A stretch of DNA of 64,000 nucleotides, from contig NC_135569.1 of NCBI RefSeq assembly GCF_964340395.1, forward strand, positions 17,646,257 to 17,710,256, given 5' to 3'. The DNA is from Glandiceps talaboti (taxonomy: Eukaryota > Hemichordata > Enteropneusta > Spengelidae). Positions within the stretch are counted from its first letter, which is position 1; each line of letters opens with the position of its first letter. The notes beneath the pieces were generated by a model. That model searched no databases. It saw only the letters and a program-made list of their open reading frames with translations, and was not told the DNA's origin. The translations under genes and the position numbers were made by a program. Below are positions 63,401-64,000 of the stretch, piece by piece.

Positions 63401-64000
63401 GTGATATATGCTGACCTCAGTACCAGATTTGTTTGAATTCAGCCAGTGAATGTAGGTGTGCATACACTTTTTGAATAGTTTTAGCTATTTGACCTTAAAC
63501 CATAAGGTCAAAGGTCAGGGTCTCAAGTTGTTGATTGGGAAACATAGGTGTAGATACTCAAATGAGTGCTGTGCTTCCAGTGTGAAAGGTCATAATGAAT
63601 GTTTACAAAAAAGGCTGTCGTCAAGACATAACTGCAAAGATAATAGAATGAAGTGATGTGCACATTTGAACTACTATACCTGATATTTACGCAAGGTTTA
63701 GTACAAATTGACTCATTTATGTCACCTATTTATATACAGTTTAACAAGGTAATGCCTATTTGACATTGAAGATGAGGGTCAAGGTCAAAGTCAAACCTTG
63801 TCATTGATAACATGGGTGTAGGCACTAAAATAAAGTCTCCATCTTTCGATGTTACTATGAATTTTTAAGACAAAAATAACCACCATTTTGGACGTTATTT
63901 CCTGAGTTAAGAAATGAAAGTAACATACATCTAGGCAAAGGATATTATTTGATGTTTACTGAAAGATTAGTTGAAATTGGCCCCATGCGTATATGAGATA
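63401..64000 (+). repeat. Interspersed repeat family 2 related sequence, open at window end
   Basis: Contains AAGGTCAAAGGTCAGGGTCT, GATAACATGGGTGTAGGCAC and GTTGAAATTGGCCC-type modules seen at 48.5-48.7 kb. It continues past the window. Confidence 0.5.

Overview
This window reads as intronic and intergenic DNA from an animal genome, most likely a marine invertebrate and possibly a deuterostome. The phylum cannot be fixed from sequence alone. It is AT-rich and has no operon-like coding. Long open frames are few. All but one lie in tandem repeats whose unit length keeps the frame open, and the exception lies inside a DNA transposon. No rRNA, tRNA or CRISPR array was recognised.

The only host gene I can support is on the minus strand and crosses most of the window. 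Four short exons (44743-44874, 37074-37137, 17375-17477, 361-413) have consensus-like splice sites and join in one compatible frame. They encode the C-terminal half of a fibronectin type III (FN3) domain, a short stalk, one transmembrane helix and a basic, tyrosine-containing juxtamembrane segment. The join resembles an Eph-type receptor tyrosine kinase around its membrane, but that family call is tentative. The 5' exons (rest of the ectodomain) and the 3' exons (any kinase domain) must lie outside the window or went unrecognised. The introns are about 7.6, 19.6 and 17.0 kb.

The introns and flanks are packed with minisatellites, about eighteen families, mostly with 25-45 bp units. The largest is a 39-bp satellite (6078-8670 and 13595-16826) split by a 4.9 kb transposon that holds a second transposon. 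Others are 31 bp (20.8-22.7 kb), 30 bp (2.05-2.85 kb), 25 bp (31.3-32.0 kb and 44.9-46.4 kb), 27 bp (42.1-43.0 kb), 29 bp (50.0-50.7 kb), 34 bp (52.8-53.2 kb) and 36 bp (59.8-60.7 kb). At three of the four exons a tandem duplication touches a splice site. The most striking case is 36766-37080, where a 60-63 bp unit carrying the exon's 3' end and its splice donor is repeated so that five donors lie in the same phase.

Transposable elements with visible ends are: nested MITEs at 3353-4417; nested 3-bp-TSD elements at 8671-13594; a hAT-like element at 37604-39275; a MITE with 9-bp TSDs at 50847-51688; inverted-repeat elements near 24.3-24.7 and 26.75-27.28 kb; and non-LTR retrotransposon fragments near 55.4-57.4 kb. 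Abundant interspersed repeats rich in (CA)n, (GACA)n or (GGAC)n fill much of the rest, including one family with a conserved 3' hairpin that is Helitron-like in form.
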